Positions 49,200 through 57,774 of a DNA stretch of 64,000 nucleotides are shown here, piece after piece (positions within the stretch are counted from its first letter, which is position 1; each line of letters opens with the position of its first letter). Origin of the DNA: an uncultured Candidatus Saccharibacteria bacterium (GTDB lineage Bacteria; Patescibacteriota; Saccharimonadia; Saccharimonadales; Saccharimonadaceae). The notes under the pieces were generated by a model. That model was not told the origin of the DNA. It did not search any database and saw nothing but the letters and a program-made list of their open reading frames with translations. Made by a program: the position numbers and the translations under genes. Where the stretch lies: positions 1 through 64,000 of the forward strand of contig CALEXY010000007.1 of assembly GCA_937924995.1 (NCBI GenBank), in the 5' to 3' direction.

Positions 49200-49955
49200 A
49201 TGAATGATACTAATTTCGAAAATAATACGGAGATAAGTTCCGTACATAGTGAAGCAAAGGCGCAGGGTCATGGCGGATTGAAAGCTATGGCCATATTTTT
49301 TGCTATTACTACCTTAGCTTTAGGTAGCGCTTTAGCTTATGTTTATACTTCGAAGAACAAAGATACTAAAAAACTAAACGAAGAGCTTGTAGAATCGAAA
49401 GAAAAAGTCAAATCTGCGAACGAATCCATTGCGAAATACGAGGAAGCTACCCAGACCAAGATCACTGACGTGAAGCAAGACAATGTGACGGTGAAAGAGA
49501 TTGTGAAGCCGATGACGATAAATGCGGGCATGAACATCCTAAAAGATGAGCTAAAAAAGCATAGCTATAAAGCAATAAATTCAAAAGATGAAGCTGGCCA
49601 TACCATTATCGATATGTGGGCAGAACCAGTCATCGAAGATCTCTTCACTACTAGCGATGGTAAATACATGGTTGCCCAAATAAACCCTCTGCACGTTTAT
49701 CGCTACAAAGATGACTACGGTAATGATGCTTATGACCACAGGTACGGTAATTATGGTGCATATTGGTATCGTGATCTAGCAAGCGGAGCCTGGAAGCTAG
49801 GTTCTGAAGGACAGATGGCTGGATTCTGCGACGAACTTCCAGAAGAATTTAGAGCGGTGATGCGTAGTGCGAACGCCGACTTTAGAAAAAATGGTTACGG
49901 CACCGAAATGAAATGTCTCGATAGATCAAAAAATAATGAATTGGTAGCATTATAA
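49200..49955 (+). CDS. Stalk protein B: same N-terminus as A, different head
   Basis: 251 aa. The first 105 residues and their DNA, including the leader box, are nearly identical to the gene at 45946; over about 220 bases I see no difference even at silent sites. The head then diverges but keeps GAYWYRDLASGAWKLGSEG and two cysteines. This indicates a recent duplication or gene conversion that spared the heads. The stop is 13 bases before the third copy, with AAGGAAG between, so the two are co-transcribed. Confidence 0.82.
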   Translation: MNDTNFENNTEISSVHSEAKAQGHGGLKAMAIFFAITTLALGSALAYVYTSKNKDTKKLNEELVESKEKVKSANESIAKYEEATQTKITDVKQDNVTVKEIVKPMTINAGMNILKDELKKHSYKAINSKDEAGHTIIDMWAEPVIEDLFTTSDGKYMVAQINPLHVYRYKDDYGNDAYDHRYGNYGAYWYRDLASGAWKLGSEGQMAGFCDELPEEFRAVMRSANADFRKNGYGTEMKCLDRSKNNELVAL

Positions 49956-49968
49956 AATAAGGAAGACT

Positions 49969-50730
49969 ATGGAAGAAAATAATTTCAACGCAACCAACAA
50001 TTACGTGCACAGCGAACCAGCTCCAGTGAAGAGTAGATCTGGACTCTCGAAAGTCCTAGCAATCTGCTTTGCTATCACCACAATCGCTTCACTAGCTACA
50101 CTAGCCTATGTTTATACTTCAAAAAATAAGGATGCTAAGAAGCTAAACGAAGAACTCGTGGAATCTAAGGAGAAAGTAAAGTCCGCGAACGAATCGATCG
50201 CAAAATACGAAGAAGCGACTCAAACCAAAATCACTGATGTGAAGCAAGATAATGTGACAGTGAAAGAGATTGTGAAGCCGATGCCGATGTTCGCAGAGCT
50301 TCGACTATTAAGGGATACCGTCAAATCTGATAGTGGCGGAGAGCGTCCAGTAGACCCTAATGATGAATATTTGAAAAAATACAAAACCGTTTGGACTACC
50401 GCGCACGTCAGTGAGGTTTTTACCACTAAAGATGCTAAATATATAATTGCGGTGGGATCTAAATATAGTGAAGGTTCGTATTACGATCAAAACAACCATT
50501 ACGAAATGACCGAAGAAATCCCATATTCTGGTGGTCCAGCCGTATTTTATCGTGCAAACCCACTAGGAGCGTGGAGTGTTCTCTATGAAGGAAATGGCGT
50601 ACTTCAATGTGATGAACTCGACGAACATAAACGCGAGGCGATTCGCGGAATCACAGATTACGCAATAAGCCAGATTAAAATCCTCCAAACCAAGTGTATC
50701 GACAAAAATGGTAACTTGCACGACGTTTAA
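49969..50730 (+). CDS. Stalk protein C: older paralogue
   Basis: 253 aa. Its stalk and linker (from KKLNEELVESKE to TVKEIVKPM) are identical in protein to copies A and B but differ at many silent codon positions, so this is an older copy under purifying selection. The head is different again, with AVFYRANPLGAWSVLYEGN and two cysteines. The N-terminus (EENNFNATNNYVHSEP) is only similar. Co-transcribed with B and followed by a terminator. The conserved stalk probably binds a fixed partner or has a fixed length. Confidence 0.8.
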   Translation: MEENNFNATNNYVHSEPAPVKSRSGLSKVLAICFAITTIASLATLAYVYTSKNKDAKKLNEELVESKEKVKSANESIAKYEEATQTKITDVKQDNVTVKEIVKPMPMFAELRLLRDTVKSDSGGERPVDPNDEYLKKYKTVWTTAHVSEVFTTKDAKYIIAVGSKYSEGSYYDQNNHYEMTEEIPYSGGPAVFYRANPLGAWSVLYEGNGVLQCDELDEHKREAIRGITDYAISQIKILQTKCIDKNGNLHDV

Positions 50731-50749
50731 ACATAAATAGTACTTTAGA

Positions 50750-50778
50750 AAATAACCCCCTACTGGGGTTATTTTTTT
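50750..50778 (+). terminator. Terminator of the stalk B-C unit
   Basis: Hairpin AATAACCCC-CTACT-GGGGTTATT followed by T-run. Confidence 0.88.
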
Positions 50779-50841
50779 ACATTGATAGTTCCCTATTTAA
50801 TTAAACTCTACTCTACCAAATAGGATTTTGTCCTACAAATA

Positions 50842-50872
50842 AAATAACGCGGACGAGCCGCGCTATTTTTAT
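50842..50872 (-). terminator. Terminator of pnp
   Basis: Minus strand AGCGCGG-CTCGT-CCGCGTT followed by ATTTTATTT. Confidence 0.75.
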
Positions 50873-50881
50873 TTATTCTCT

Positions 50882-53047
50882 TTATTGTTCGACTCGCTTC
50901 ATCGAGAGGGAGAGGCGACCCTTGTCGTCGATAGCATCGAGGCGAACTTTTACCTCGTCACCCAACTTCAAGACATCTTCGACTTTTTCGACGCGCTTGT
51001 CGGAAATTTGTGAAATATGAAGCATTCCATCGATACCTGGCATGATATTGACGAAGGCACCGAAATCTTTAATATTAACTACCTTACCAGTGTAGATTTT
51101 GCCAACTTCTGGCTCTTCGACGAGGGATTTAATCCATTCGACGGCACGTTCGATTTTCGCAGCATCCGTACCAGAAACCGTAATGAGACCAGAATCATCA
51201 ATATCGACCTGGGCACCGGTTTCAGAGGTAATTTTATTAATCATTTCCCCGCCCTTACCAATAACAGCGCCGATTTTATCCTGCTTGACCATTAATTTTT
51301 CAATACGTGGCGCGTAGTCAGAAAGCTTAGGACGCGGAGCAGAAAGAATAGATTTCAAATGTTCCAAGATAAACATACGCCCAGTGTGAGATTGGCTAAT
51401 CGCCTGCTCGAGAATCGAAACTGGCAGACCGTGGACTTTCATATCCATCTGAAGAGCAGTAATACCATTCTCAGTACCAGTGACCTTGAAATCCATATCA
51501 CCGGCAAAATCTTCGGCGTCCATAAGATCGGTGAGAACATGTGGAGTTTCACCATCAAGCATCAGACCCATAGCCACACCAGAGACCGGGCGCTTGATTG
51601 GCACGCCGGCATCCATAAGCGCGAGACAGGAAGAACAAGTGGCCGCCATAGAGGTAGAACCGTTCTGAGACATGATTTCAGTAACTGAACGAATGGCGTA
51701 TGGGAATTCTTCGATATCTGGAAGCACCGGAATAAGTGCGCGTTCGGCTAGATAGCCGTGGCCGATTTCACGACGACCTGGAGCGCCGATACGACCAGTT
51801 TCACCAACGGTGTAGCTTGGCGCATTATAGTGATGCATATAGCGACGAGTACCATCGGTGACTTCCATCGTATCGACAAGCTGAGAATATGAAAGTGGAG
51901 CGAGAGTAACAATATTCATGGCCTGAGTAAGACCGCGGGTAAAGAGAGAGGACCCGTGTACGCGTGGCAAAATACCAACCTGCGAGCTGAGTGGACGAAC
52001 TTCATCCAATTTGCGGCCATCTGGACGAACCGATTCTTCGACGATAGCGCGACGGACTTCATGATGAATAGCCAATTCGAAGGCATCATGATAGGCAGAT
52101 TGAAGGTTGGCTTCGTAATCGGCGATTTTTTCTTCATCAGTTTCACCTTGGCCAAGCTCGAGAGCAAATTCAGCATCCATCTCAGCGCGGAACTCATCAG
52201 CGACACGCTTGCGTTCAAGCACATTGCCACGAATCTTAGTGCCAAGTTTACCATCTGCACCGACGAAGTGAACCTTAGTCCAAGCATCAACTTTTTCCTG
52301 AATAGCAGGATCCGGCAAAGCTAATTCGAATGGTTTTTCGACAATATTTAGTTCGGCTTTCAAGGCTTTTTGAAGCTCGAGAGCTGGTTGAACCATCTCA
52401 ACGGCCCAACGCATTGCATCGATAATGACAGATTCGGAAACTTCATCAGCGCCGGCTTCTACCATCATTACCTTGTCGTCCTTCACGGCAACTACAAGGT
52501 CGAGATCAGAAGCTTCGCGCTCTTCAGGGCTCAAGAAGGCCTTAAATTCACCATTCACACGACCGATACGTACACCGGCAATTGGACCATCAAAAGGCAC
52601 ACCGGCGTTCATCAAGGCTGAAGAAGCAGCCACCATGGCGACCATATCAGGACGGAAATTTGGGTCCATCGAGAGAACAGTGGTCACTACCTGAACTTCT
52701 TGGCGATAGCCTTTCGGGAAGAGAGGGCGAATTGGGCGATCGATCAAACGACCAACCAGAATAGCCTCGTCAGCTGGTTTACCTTCACGCTTAATAAACT
52801 TAGAGCTCGAAATTTTGCCAGAAGCATAGAACTTTTCTTCGTAATCGATCGAGAGCGGGAAGAAATCTTGCACCACCGGTTTTTCACTGACGACCACGGA
52901 GCCGAGTACCACAGTATCACCGTAGGTAACAAGAACCGAGCTGGTAGTGCGAAAACCGACGCGATTAACTTCAATCGTGAGCTTCTTACCACAAAAATCT
53001 CTCGACAAGCTAAAGGTTTGCTTGCCAGTAGGGTTGATAATATCCAT
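50882..53047 (-). CDS. pnp: Polyribonucleotide nucleotidyltransferase (PNPase)
   Basis: 3'-5' phosphorolytic exoribonuclease of mRNA decay. Two RNase PH domains (SVLVTYGDTVVLGSVV; GSSLFTRGLTQAMNIVTL and GDMDFKVTGTENGITALQMD), then KH (IGAVIGKGGEMINKI) and S1 (GKVVNIKDFGAFVNIMPGIDG) domains. About 721 aa. I start at ATG 53047 (MDIINPTGKQTF) with AAGGAAAAT; an in-frame extension upstream lies before this site and looks non-coding. TGC-TATAAT near 53128-53137 is the probable promoter. It faces RNase J functionally: both are RNA-decay enzymes. Confidence 0.96.
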   Translation of the reverse strand: MDIINPTGKQTFSLSRDFCGKKLTIEVNRVGFRTTSSVLVTYGDTVVLGSVVVSEKPVVQDFFPLSIDYEEKFYASGKISSSKFIKREGKPADEAILVGRLIDRPIRPLFPKGYRQEVQVVTTVLSMDPNFRPDMVAMVAASSALMNAGVPFDGPIAGVRIGRVNGEFKAFLSPEEREASDLDLVVAVKDDKVMMVEAGADEVSESVIIDAMRWAVEMVQPALELQKALKAELNIVEKPFELALPDPAIQEKVDAWTKVHFVGADGKLGTKIRGNVLERKRVADEFRAEMDAEFALELGQGETDEEKIADYEANLQSAYHDAFELAIHHEVRRAIVEESVRPDGRKLDEVRPLSSQVGILPRVHGSSLFTRGLTQAMNIVTLAPLSYSQLVDTMEVTDGTRRYMHHYNAPSYTVGETGRIGAPGRREIGHGYLAERALIPVLPDIEEFPYAIRSVTEIMSQNGSTSMAATCSSCLALMDAGVPIKRPVSGVAMGLMLDGETPHVLTDLMDAEDFAGDMDFKVTGTENGITALQMDMKVHGLPVSILEQAISQSHTGRMFILEHLKSILSAPRPKLSDYAPRIEKLMVKQDKIGAVIGKGGEMINKITSETGAQVDIDDSGLITVSGTDAAKIERAVEWIKSLVEEPEVGKIYTGKVVNIKDFGAFVNIMPGIDGMLHISQISDKRVEKVEDVLKLGDEVKVRLDAIDDKGRLSLSMKRVEQ

Positions 53048-53187
53048 ATTTTCCTTTCTGGGAAAACACCAGATAAGTGCTTTGAAGGTTTCAGAAAACT
53101 TATCCGCCGTCTTCCCGCTTATAACTATTCCATTATAGCACAAATGGCGAGTTTTAGGGTGCTTCAGCGGCCTAATAGAGGTGAAAT

Positions 53188-53216
53188 TTGCATTTTTATG
53201 TCGTTTATGTTACAAT
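53188..53216 (+). promoter_or_regulatory. Promoter of the unknown gene at 53285
   Basis: TTGCAT (53188-53193), 17-base spacer, TACAAT (53211-53216). The leader then holds AAAAGGAG before the ATG. Confidence 0.75.
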
Positions 53217-53284
53217 AGAGTTGTTACTTGCGGCCTGTATGTATTTACAGCGCCAATGAAAGCACCTTGAAAAGGAGTGGTTAT

Positions 53285-54172
53285 ATGAATAACAACAATA
53301 GCGAAGCACGTGAGATGAATTTTGATGATTCCAGCGAAAGCAGCCGGAATAACCCAGCTAACGAATGGAAATTGGTAGTTTCAAAAAAGAAGCTGCCCAA
53401 TAATCATGGGAACGCAAAATTCAAAAACAAGCATCAGAGAAAATCCTGGACTAATGTCGATCACAGAGAAGTCTACATTGAAGAGCAGCTATCCAAGGAA
53501 ATTGAGCCGAACTACGATCCAATCGATGCGGCAAAAATTTCTTACCCAATCGCCATCATTAAGGGTAAATTACCGGAGGAAAAACGCATGAGACTCGACA
53601 AGAATGGCGTGCCGTGTGGCAAAGTAGAGGTGACGCCTTTTGTAGAAGATTTTTGGCTTCCTTATAAGAAGCAAATCAGACTCGACAAGAATGTCGATAT
53701 TGCGATAATTCACTACCCCTTCAAATATAATGGGCAGTGGTACACAAAAATCTGTTTTCAGCTGAATAATCTCTACGATGAGCCGGTATTAAATAATGGT
53801 TCTGGTTACTTATATCAACAGTTAACCAAAAGAGATAAACAGGTGAATCTCTTCGAGAGTCAAAATGATTCCAGCAAGGTTAAGATGACCTACGTGGCAC
53901 CATCTGAACTTGATGAGTTTATTAAGGAACTTAGACAGATGTCCCCCAACCATCGAGCCGAACGACTTGTACGTAAGACGGTACGCCCGACAACGGAAGA
54001 AATCGAGAAGATAGTATGCGATGCATCGCTACACTGTGCTAGAAAGCTTCTGGCGGAATACATTAAATCCACCGGAAGAAAAGACATTAAATTTGTGACG
54101 TACAGCGCTTGTAAATCTAACGAAGATAGGATCTTAAAAGAGCTGGAGGAATCTGGTCAAATTAATTTCTAA
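53285..54172 (+). CDS. Unknown 295-aa soluble protein
   Basis: Not recognised. The Asn/Ser/Lys-rich N-terminal 70 residues look disordered and basic; a central alpha/beta part includes VDIAIIHYPFKYNGQWYTKICFQLNN, and a helical C-terminal part follows (TEEIEKIVCDASLHCARKLLAEYIKSTGRK). RLDKNG/RLDKNV occurs twice (about residues 100 and 130), hinting at an internal repeat. AAAAGGAG sets the ATG at 53285; an earlier in-frame ATG lacks it. It has its own promoter and terminator. Confidence 0.7.
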   Translation: MNNNNSEAREMNFDDSSESSRNNPANEWKLVVSKKKLPNNHGNAKFKNKHQRKSWTNVDHREVYIEEQLSKEIEPNYDPIDAAKISYPIAIIKGKLPEEKRMRLDKNGVPCGKVEVTPFVEDFWLPYKKQIRLDKNVDIAIIHYPFKYNGQWYTKICFQLNNLYDEPVLNNGSGYLYQQLTKRDKQVNLFESQNDSSKVKMTYVAPSELDEFIKELRQMSPNHRAERLVRKTVRPTTEEIEKIVCDASLHCARKLLAEYIKSTGRKDIKFVTYSACKSNEDRILKELEESGQINF

Positions 54173-54245
54173 AATTATTTTTGGTCTGGTAAAATGAACA
54201 AATTGAATTGATGAAATTTTTGTAACTGCACACCTTTTATTTATT

Positions 54246-54275
54246 GAGGAGAGCCTTAAAGTTCTCCTCTTTTTC
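54246..54275 (+). terminator. Terminator of the 53285 gene
   Basis: Hairpin GAGGAGA-n-TCTCCTC followed by TTTTT. Confidence 0.85.
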
Positions 54276-54313
54276 TTGGTTAGGTTTTTGATTTTTGATA
54301 GATTTTTTAACAC

Positions 54314-54338
54314 AAAAAATACCCCCGAGGGGGGTATT
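54314..54338 (-). terminator. Terminator of rpsO
   Basis: Minus strand AATACCCCCC-TCG-GGGGTATTTTTT. Confidence 0.85.
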
Positions 54339-54340
54339 AA

Positions 54341-54607
54341 TTATTTACGTAGACCGAGTTTGGCAACTGTTGACTTGTAAAGCTCAAAATCAGTTTTCTC
54401 GAGGTACTTCAATAGACGTTTGCGGCGACCTACCATTTGCATGAGTCCGCGACGAGCCATAAAATCGTGCTTATTCACCTTTACGTGCTCAGTGACTTCT
54501 TTGATACGCTCAGTCAAGATAGAAACTTGCACCTCTGGAGAACCCACATCTTTTGCATTGCGAGCAGTGGCTTGAATGGCCTTAGCTTTGTTCTCTTTTG
54601 TAATCAT
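54341..54607 (-). CDS. rpsO: Ribosomal protein uS15
   Basis: 88 aa, full length. GSPEVQVSILTERIKEVTEHVKVNKHDF, RRGLMQMVGRRKRLLKYL are the S15 core that binds 16S central domain. Minus-strand TAAGAT lies 9 bases before the ATG with no ribosome-binding site, a very short leader. Neighbour of truB as in many bacteria. Confidence 0.97.
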   Translation of the reverse strand: MITKENKAKAIQATARNAKDVGSPEVQVSILTERIKEVTEHVKVNKHDFMARRGLMQMVGRRKRLLKYLEKTDFELYKSTVAKLGLRK

Positions 54608-54664
54608 ATTGGTGCTATCTTAACATAAGAGAGCAGGAATTTCAAGAGGTTGGATTTATTTTTC

Positions 54665-55405
54665 TCAATTTTCTGTCATAAAATTATCTAAGGTGACCGC
54701 GTCCTCAATTTTATATGGGCCGACTTGAATACGTCGAAGCGCCGTAAGGTAGGCAGAAGTGCCGAGTGATTTTCCGATATCCTCGCCCAGGGTGCGAATA
54801 TAGGTACCAGAAGAGACGTGGGTGCGAATTTTAAGTGTAGGATATTGATAATTGAGAATTTCTAGAGCATAGATTTCAACTTGACGGGAGGGCATTTCAA
54901 CCTGCTTCCCTTCACGAGCTAATTGATAGGCACGCTTACCGTTAATTTTAATGGCGGAAAAAGCAGGAAGCGTTTGAGTAATTTGACCAAGGAAATTTCG
55001 ACAGACCGTTTCAACCTCTTCTCTAGTCGGAATTCTCGTCACCTCATGAGTGGTAATTTCACCCTCGGGATCACCGGTAGTACTGGATTTGCCAAGCTCG
55101 ATAGTGGCCTCATACCATTTATCAAGCTTCAAAAAAGTGTCCGAAAGCTTAGTAGCCTTATGAGTCAAAATAATTAAGAGACCGGTGGCGAAAGGATCAA
55201 GAGTACCAGTGTGACCGACTTTTACCTTCTTCCCCTCCTGCTCACTAAGCTTTCGACGAATCCGCGCGACCACGCCAAAAGAAGTCATCTGGTCGGGCTT
55301 ATCGATTAATAATATATCCGGATTTTGACGCGGATCGAGATTAATGATTGATTCTGGATTTTCGGTCTGATGATCGGTCTGAGGTAAGTTTGGTTCTGAG
55401 TTCAT
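54665..55405 (-). CDS. truB: tRNA pseudouridine(55) synthase TruB
   Basis: Makes the T-loop pseudouridine 55. DKPDQMTSFGVVARIRRKL, VGHTGTLDPFATGLLIILT (catalytic Asp in TLDP), KWYEATIELG, PAFSAIKINGKRAYQLAREG and SSGTYIRTLGEDIG are diagnostic. 246 aa, lacking the C-terminal PUA extension of longer forms. The ATG is 2 bases after the stop of the DHH-fold gene, implying coupling. Confidence 0.96.
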   Translation of the reverse strand: MNSEPNLPQTDHQTENPESIINLDPRQNPDILLIDKPDQMTSFGVVARIRRKLSEQEGKKVKVGHTGTLDPFATGLLIILTHKATKLSDTFLKLDKWYEATIELGKSSTTGDPEGEITTHEVTRIPTREEVETVCRNFLGQITQTLPAFSAIKINGKRAYQLAREGKQVEMPSRQVEIYALEILNYQYPTLKIRTHVSSGTYIRTLGEDIGKSLGTSAYLTALRRIQVGPYKIEDAVTLDNFMTEN

Positions 55406-55407
55406 TT

Positions 55408-57696
55408 TTACATTCCTGGGATATGAAAGGCGGTTGGGTCAATTTTAGCTGGTGCTGGTTCAGTTGGCTCTTCTGGTGAGAAAATAGCAGCTGGTTCAGC
55501 GATTGGTGCAGCGGCTGGTGCGTTAGTGTCGACTGGCTGAGAAATCAGCGGCGACTCTGAAGCAAAAGTGCGAAGTGGTGGCTCGACTGGGACTGGAGTG
55601 ATTGGAGCTGGATTAGCTTGGGCAGCCTCGGTGGCAGCAGCAGCCTGAGCGAAGAAATCAACATCCGGAGTCGATGGGGCCTCTGGCGGCATTGGCGGCA
55701 TCGGTGGCATTAAGTCGGCTGGTACTGAATTAACAAATGCTTGGTCGTTAGCTAGTGGTTGATTTGGCATAGAAGCAGCATCAAAAATCACTGGAGCTGG
55801 TGGAACTGGAGGCATTGACTGCATCGGTTCCATTGGCTGCACTGGTGGTACTGGCGCCATAGGCTGTACTGGTTGTGTAAATTGAACTGGCTCTACTGGA
55901 GCGGCCATTGGCGTAGGTTGCATTGGCTCGACATATGGCATGGATTGAGCTTGAGAGACTGGAGCAGTAAATTGCATCGGCTGAACAGGAGAGGCTGGTT
56001 CAGGATACTGCGTTGGTTGAACGTACTGGGTTGGCTGAATCGGTTGGACTGGCTGAACTTGCTGGATCTGCTGGGCTGGCTGGACTGGAGCCGAATATTG
56101 CATCGGTTGCTCTTGTGGAATTGGTGTAACAAGTGGAGTTGACTGAGCAAGTGGAGCTGTTTGAGTAAGTGGGACTGACGTAGCAAGTGGAGCCGGTGCA
56201 GCGAATGGGGCTGATGTAGCAAGGTTTTGTGCAAAATTAAGTGGCGGAGTTGGCATGACTGGCGTCTGATAATTTGGCGTTTCATTAGTGTAGTTTGGTT
56301 GAGGTAGACTAGGCTCTGGGTTTTGGATGAAATTATTTTCCATCACGGCCGAAGCTGCGGCGGCGGCAGGATTAATTGGAGCCTGATAAACTGGAGCTTG
56401 CTGAGGTTCAAGAGACTGAGGGATTGGAGCCGACTGAGACTCGATTGTCTGAGGTGCGGACGTTGGCTGTGATTCGAAAGACTGAGAGACTGGAGCTGGT
56501 TGAGAGACTGGTTGAGGTTCTTGAGGTTGAAGTGCTGGAGAAATTTGAGATTCAAAGGATTGAGCAGCCGGAGTTGATTGAGATTCAAGAGGTTGACCAT
56601 CAAGTGTTTGATTAGGATTTGGTTCAATTTCAATATAATCAAGCGGACTATCGGAAACCGGAATGGACTCTACGAGAGCCGAACCAGCTGTGACAGCTGG
56701 GGTAGTTGGAACAGCAGGGTTTAATGGGGTGGCAGGAGTAGCAGCGATAACAGACGCTTCTGGTACTTGGACTCCGTTCGAGACTTGAGCTTCGTTTGAG
56801 GCTTGGGTTTCGGCTGGAGCTTGAGCTTCAGCTGGAGTTTTAATTTTCTCCATAATTTGAGAAGAAATTAGCTGCTGATTGGCGCCAAAGGACATCAATT
56901 TCGAGGCAATCGACATAGTATTCGATGAGGTGCGTGGATTAGAAAAATGATCAGTAGAGGCGACAATACCAGTGAGAAGCGCGGTTGCGACCTGCTCACT
57001 AAAACTGGCTAGTCCAAGCTTATCGGCCAGACCTACAATCATTTCAGAAATAGAGGAAACATTAGAGTCCTGCCATTCGAGTTCAGCAAAACGACCCGGA
57101 GTATCGACGGTAAGATTAATTGCAGTAGCATCGTGCATAATGCGACCATATTCGGAAAGCGCTGGGTCAATTTCATCACCAGAAATGACATTGAAACAAA
57201 TTACTAGATCAACATTATAGTCACCGTGAGACATACTGAGGTCGGCTTGACCAATAGTAGCCTTGTACGGCGTGACGTAAACTTTGACGAAATCACCTTC
57301 GATTTTATAACTAATATGATCAACCTTATCCTTACTGAGAGCAATAATAAAATCCTGCAAACTATTAGTAGTCTTTTCGAAGGTTTCTTCTGGTTTCAAA
57401 AATTGCAAAACATTTGGCACTTGACCGGAAAAGATGGCAGTGACATGCTTGCGCATGGTGTCAAGAATCATAGCAAGACCAAGTGCGGCCGAAATTTCAT
57501 CGATATTCGGATTTTTCGAGAGCGCAATCAAAATATTTTCACTGGCTTTGATTTTTTCGACTACTCGGTTCGTAATATTACTGATATCATCAAGGGCCGG
57601 CAGCTCGCCAGCTTCGGCATTTTTAATGGCATTAGTGACACTACTACCGAGCTTAGGGTTAATAGGTGAATTTGAATTTTGATTATTTGTTTGCAT
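55408..57696 (-). CDS. DHH-fold protein with lost catalytic motifs and long Pro/Gln-rich tail
   Basis: 762 aa. Residues about 40-290 follow the DHH/DHHA1 phosphoesterase (NrnA-type) pattern: ALSKNPNIDEISAALGLAMIL for motif I, VDLVICFNV for motif II, ALLTGIVASTDHFSNPRTSSNT for the last motif. The DHH triad itself is gone: where IDHH is expected the sequence reads INLTVDTPG, and the motif I His is Ser/Lys. A tail of about 460 residues follows, dominated by Pro, Gln, Ala, Ser and Thr in degenerate repeats (QPVQPxQ, SFESQ, PMPPMPP). Its position before truB matches nrnA in many genomes. Probably a binding or scaffold protein now. Confidence 0.75.
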   Translation of the reverse strand: MQTNNQNSNSPINPKLGSSVTNAIKNAEAGELPALDDISNITNRVVEKIKASENILIALSKNPNIDEISAALGLAMILDTMRKHVTAIFSGQVPNVLQFLKPEETFEKTTNSLQDFIIALSKDKVDHISYKIEGDFVKVYVTPYKATIGQADLSMSHGDYNVDLVICFNVISGDEIDPALSEYGRIMHDATAINLTVDTPGRFAELEWQDSNVSSISEMIVGLADKLGLASFSEQVATALLTGIVASTDHFSNPRTSSNTMSIASKLMSFGANQQLISSQIMEKIKTPAEAQAPAETQASNEAQVSNGVQVPEASVIAATPATPLNPAVPTTPAVTAGSALVESIPVSDSPLDYIEIEPNPNQTLDGQPLESQSTPAAQSFESQISPALQPQEPQPVSQPAPVSQSFESQPTSAPQTIESQSAPIPQSLEPQQAPVYQAPINPAAAAASAVMENNFIQNPEPSLPQPNYTNETPNYQTPVMPTPPLNFAQNLATSAPFAAPAPLATSVPLTQTAPLAQSTPLVTPIPQEQPMQYSAPVQPAQQIQQVQPVQPIQPTQYVQPTQYPEPASPVQPMQFTAPVSQAQSMPYVEPMQPTPMAAPVEPVQFTQPVQPMAPVPPVQPMEPMQSMPPVPPAPVIFDAASMPNQPLANDQAFVNSVPADLMPPMPPMPPEAPSTPDVDFFAQAAAATEAAQANPAPITPVPVEPPLRTFASESPLISQPVDTNAPAAAPIAEPAAIFSPEEPTEPAPAKIDPTAFHIPGM

Positions 57697-57740
57697 TTTT
57701 GACTCTTTTCCTCTTAAAATATAACATAATCATCTTGGGC

Positions 57741-57768
57741 TTGCAAGGAAAACTGACACGGTTATAAT
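57741..57768 (+). promoter_or_regulatory. Promoter for leaderless mutM transcript
   Basis: TTGCAA (57741-57746), 16-base spacer, TATAAT (57763-57768), then 6 bases to ATG 57775. Confidence 0.75.
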
Positions 57769-57774
57769 AGAGAT

